Source of the DNA: JAOUEA01 sp041287635
Lineage (GTDB): Bacteria; Actinomycetota; UBA4738; HRBIN12
DNA: 7,362 bases
NCBI GenBank assembly: GCA_041287635.1
Contig: JBGGNG010000119.1
Coordinates: 1-7,362 of the forward strand
Reading direction: 5' to 3'
The position numbers were made by a program, and so were the translations under genes. Of the stretch, positions 5,594-7,362 are shown one piece after another; the first letter of the stretch is position 1, and every line of letters begins with the position of its first letter. The notes beneath the pieces are model-generated. The model worked only from the letters and a program-made list of their open reading frames with translations, had not been told where the DNA came from and ran no database searches.

Positions 5594-5599
5594 AGGGTA
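5594..5599 (-). promoter_or_regulatory. -10 box for a leaderless transcript of the small charged protein
   Basis: The minus strand reads TACCCT, then GGTCGC, then the ATG at 5587. The spacing matches that of the NYN gene exactly, and both share the form TA-S-S-CTGG (S is G or C). The box overlaps the 8-bp palindrome GGGTACCC at 5595-5602. No clear -35 box is seen. Confidence 0.45.
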
Positions 5600-5644
5600 C
5601 CCGGCGAGCGACGCGGTTGCCCCCTTTTCGCCCAGCCACGGGCG

Positions 5645-6001
5645 TCAATCGGCATCGCGGTCGGGGAACGCGATGCGCAGCGCCAACGTCACGATCGAGA
5701 TGATCAGCGCCGCCCAGACGTACGCCCAGAACCCGTCGATCTCGATGCGATCGGTCAGCATCGTCGTCACCCAGAGCACGGCCATGTTGATCACGATCGC
5801 GAAGAGACCCAGCGTCACGATCAGGAACGGGATGCTCAGGATGCGCAGCACCGTGCCGAGCAGGGCGTTCACCAGGCCGAGGATGCCCGCGACGATCAGC
5901 AGCGAGACGATCCCCTCTCGGAGCTCGATACCGGACACAAGCTCACCGGCCACGAACACGGCGACGGCCGTGATCGCCCACCTGATCAGGAGCCTCACCA
6001 T
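5645..6001 (-). CDS. YvlD-like membrane protein (phage holin family 4 domain)
   Basis: A 118-residue protein with four hydrophobic helices at about 3-25, 31-48, 55-82 and 92-112. It matches the bacterial membrane protein family labelled Phage_holin_4_2 (PF04020, YvlD): GLVNALLGTVLRIL followed by IPFLIVTLGLFAIVINMAVL is the family signature. Despite the label, most chromosomal members are not part of a phage and are thought to be housekeeping or envelope-stress membrane proteins; no phage genes are nearby. GGGG stands 5 bases before the ATG. The gene begins 13 bases after the DppC-like stop, so it may be read from the same transcript, though a functional link to peptide uptake is not evident. 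Confidence 0.88.
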   Translation of the reverse strand: MVRLLIRWAITAVAVFVAGELVSGIELREGIVSLLIVAGILGLVNALLGTVLRILSIPFLIVTLGLFAIVINMAVLWVTTMLTDRIEIDGFWAYVWAALIISIVTLALRIAFPDRDAD

Positions 6002-6014
6002 GCGATCCCCGCCG

Positions 6015-6935
6015 TCAACGCGTGCGGAGCCGCGGACTGAGCACCTCGTCGAGCGCGAACCCCACCATCGTGAACGACAGCGTGACGAACATGATCGCGA
6101 CGCCGGGCGGGATCAGCCACCACCACCACCCCGCCGAGAGCGCGCCGGCAGAGAACGAGTCGTCGATGATGCGGCCCCACGAGATCGCGTTCGCCGGTCC
6201 GAGCCCGAGGATCGACAGCGTCGTCTCCGACAGGATCGCGAGCGCGATCATCAGCACGGCGTTGGCGAAGAGGATGGGGAACACGCTGGGCAGCACATGA
6301 CGCGTGATCAGGTGCAGATGTCCGGCGCCGAGGGCACGTGAACGCTCGATGAAGGGACGCTCCTTGACCGACAGTGCCTGCGACCGCACGACGCGCGCCG
6401 TGCTCGCCCACGAGGTGATCGCGATCACGATGATCACGTTGACGAGCGTGGGTCCGATCACGGAGGTCAGAGCGATCGCGAGCGCGATCCACGGCAACAC
6501 GAGGAACCAGTTCGTCACACCGCTGAGCATCGAGTCGACCCGCGTGCCGCCGAAGTAGCCCGCCGTGATGCCGATGCCCGAGCCGATCAGGATCGTGCCG
6601 AGCGCCGCCGTGAATCCCACGAGCAGGGAGATGCGCGCACCCTGCACCATCAGCAACAGCACGGAGCGGCCGTAGTTGTCGGTCCCCATCGGGTACTCGA
6701 GCGACGGGGGGGCGAGCAGTGGACCGTCGGCGGTCGCCGGCTCGATCGATGCGGGGTCGATGAACATCGGTCCGATCACCGCGACCAGGACGAAGAACGT
6801 CAGGACGGCGAGACCCACAATCCCCTGAGGGTTGCGGCGGAACGTGGCCCAGTGTGCGGCGGCGGTATCCCGGCGGCGCTGCCAGACCAACGCTCGCGGT
6901 GACCGGAGCTCCCGTGCGTGCTCGCCCGTCGCCAC
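6015..6935 (-). CDS. ABC transporter permease, DppC/OppC-like (peptide/nickel type)
   Basis: A 306-residue inner-membrane permease of the binding-protein-dependent dipeptide/oligopeptide/nickel class. Residues 23-60 hold the N-terminal OppC_N region and first helix (FRRNPQGIVGLAVLTFFVLV). PMGTDNYGRSVL at 82-93 is the conserved periplasmic HPLGTDxxGRD-type motif. Several helices follow from about 102 to 180. The EAA loop that contacts the ATPase is ERSRALGAGHLHLITRHVLP at 197-216. The C-terminus has the Trp-rich helix GWWWWLIPPG at 269-278. The usual GDxLRDxLDPR ending is altered to GFALDEVLSPRLR. The GTG start lies one base after the DppB-like stop, with GGGAGG (minus strand 6947-6942) 6 bases upstream, so the two are tightly coupled. 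The substrate cannot be told without the binding protein. Confidence 0.95.
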   Translation of the reverse strand: MATGEHARELRSPRALVWQRRRDTAAAHWATFRRNPQGIVGLAVLTFFVLVAVIGPMFIDPASIEPATADGPLLAPPSLEYPMGTDNYGRSVLLLMVQGARISLLVGFTAALGTILIGSGIGITAGYFGGTRVDSMLSGVTNWFLVLPWIALAIALTSVIGPTLVNVIIVIAITSWASTARVVRSQALSVKERPFIERSRALGAGHLHLITRHVLPSVFPILFANAVLMIALAILSETTLSILGLGPANAISWGRIIDDSFSAGALSAGWWWWLIPPGVAIMFVTLSFTMVGFALDEVLSPRLRTR

Positions 6936-6936
6936 C

Positions 6937-7362
6937 TCAGGCCTCCCGCACCCGAGGGTCGAGGTAGCCGTATGTGATGTCGGCTGCGAGGTTGAACGCG
7001 ATCACGGCGGCGCTCGAAAGCAGGAACACGCCCTGGATCACCGGGTAGTCGAGGTGGTTGATCGCCTCGTACGTCAGCAGACCGAGGCCGGGCCACGAGA
7101 AGACCGCTTCGACGACGATCGCGCCGCCGAGCACGAACCCGAAGTTGAGGAAGATCAGCGTGAACGTGGGCAGGAAGGCGTTGGGCACGACGTGTCTCCG
7201 TCGGACCTGGTACTCGGGCACACCCTTCGCCCGGGCGCTCATGACGAAGTCCTCATGGGTCACGTCGATCATGGACGAGCGCATGATGATCGCGTATTGC
7301 CCCAGATACCCGAGGGTGAGCGTGAGCAGCGGCAAGAAGAGGTGGTTGAGCACGTCGACGAG
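6937..7362 (-). CDS. ABC transporter permease, DppB/OppB-like, C-terminal part (runs off the right edge)
   Basis: The last 141 residues of a DppB/OppB-type permease, open past the right end of the window; the N-terminal half (first helices and periplasmic domain) is missing. The visible part starts LVDVLNHLFLPLLTLTLGYL. It contains the EAA loop SARAKGVPEYQVRRRHVVPN that docks the ATPase, then GGAIVVEAVFSWPGLGLLTYEA, DYPVIQGVFLL, and the C-terminal DITYGYLDPRVREA. All are family hallmarks. It pairs with the DppC-like permease to form the membrane channel of a peptide/nickel-class importer. The upstream binding protein and the ATPase genes would be expected outside the window, upstream on the minus strand or elsewhere; they do not follow the permeases here. 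Confidence 0.95.
   Translation of the reverse strand, partial: LVDVLNHLFLPLLTLTLGYLGQYAIIMRSSMIDVTHEDFVMSARAKGVPEYQVRRRHVVPNAFLPTFTLIFLNFGFVLGGAIVVEAVFSWPGLGLLTYEAINHLDYPVIQGVFLLSSAAVIAFNLAADITYGYLDPRVREA

Noticed and set aside
5645..6001. Phage holin, hence a prophage remnant
   Set aside because: The Phage_holin_4_2 label covers the widespread chromosomal YvlD family. No endolysin, structural or integrase gene is in the window.
6117..6130. CCA trinucleotide run
   Set aside because: It encodes the four Trp of the GWWWW helix in the DppC-like permease. Trp clusters at this position are normal in the family, so it is not a microsatellite of interest.
5586..6341. Plus-strand open frame of 251 codons
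   Set aside because: It is antisense to the YvlD-like and DppC-like genes; the Arg/Ser/Thr-rich start and His/Glu/Arg-rich end are typical of antisense frames.

Overview
The window is GC-rich, with strong G/C preference at third codon positions. It carries a DUF1918 protein, an actinobacterial family as far as I recall, an NYN-LOTUS protein, and two genes whose -10 box sits directly in front of the ATG. Together these point to a member of the Actinomycetota (high-GC Gram-positive), possibly a deep or uncultured lineage. The species cannot be named from the sequence. I see no tRNA, rRNA, CRISPR array, insertion sequence or phage module, and no gene-free stretch over 300 bases. Nearly the whole window is coding.

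Left part (1-2626). A membrane protein on the minus strand runs off the left edge; its start looks disturbed, possibly by a frameshift. Next comes a minus-strand secreted lipoprotein with a Ser/Pro/Ala linker and an unrecognised C-terminal domain. It is divergent from a plus-strand Tat-exported lipoprotein of the phosphoesterase family (phospholipase C / AcpA-like acid phosphatase). Both gene products are therefore predicted to be anchored on the outer face of the cytoplasmic membrane.

Middle (2623-5275). A small DUF1918 protein (minus) shares a CTAG tetranucleotide with the phosphoesterase stop. A GNAT acetyltransferase (plus) follows, divergent from DUF1918. The GNAT gene converges on a DinB-fold protein (minus), and both stop codons sit inside one perfect GC-rich hairpin. 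The DinB-fold gene lies 9 bases downstream of a minus-strand NYN nuclease gene with two LOTUS/OST-HTH domains, so these two probably form one transcript.

Right part (5276-7362), all on the minus strand. Reading in the direction of transcription: the C-terminal part of a DppB-like permease, a DppC-like permease one base later, a YvlD-like four-helix membrane protein 13 bases later, then a separate 73-residue charged protein. The permeases belong to a peptide/nickel-type ABC importer whose binding protein and ATPases are not in the window. The small charged gene and the NYN gene each carry a TANNNT box exactly 6 bases before the ATG. This suggests two leaderless transcripts with similar promoters.

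Most of the window is ordinary actinobacterial chromosome. The parts worth a second look are the NYN-LOTUS/DinB pair, the possible HicB-like N-terminus on the DinB protein, the paired leaderless promoters with a 12-bp palindrome in one spacer, and the shared hairpin between convergent genes.
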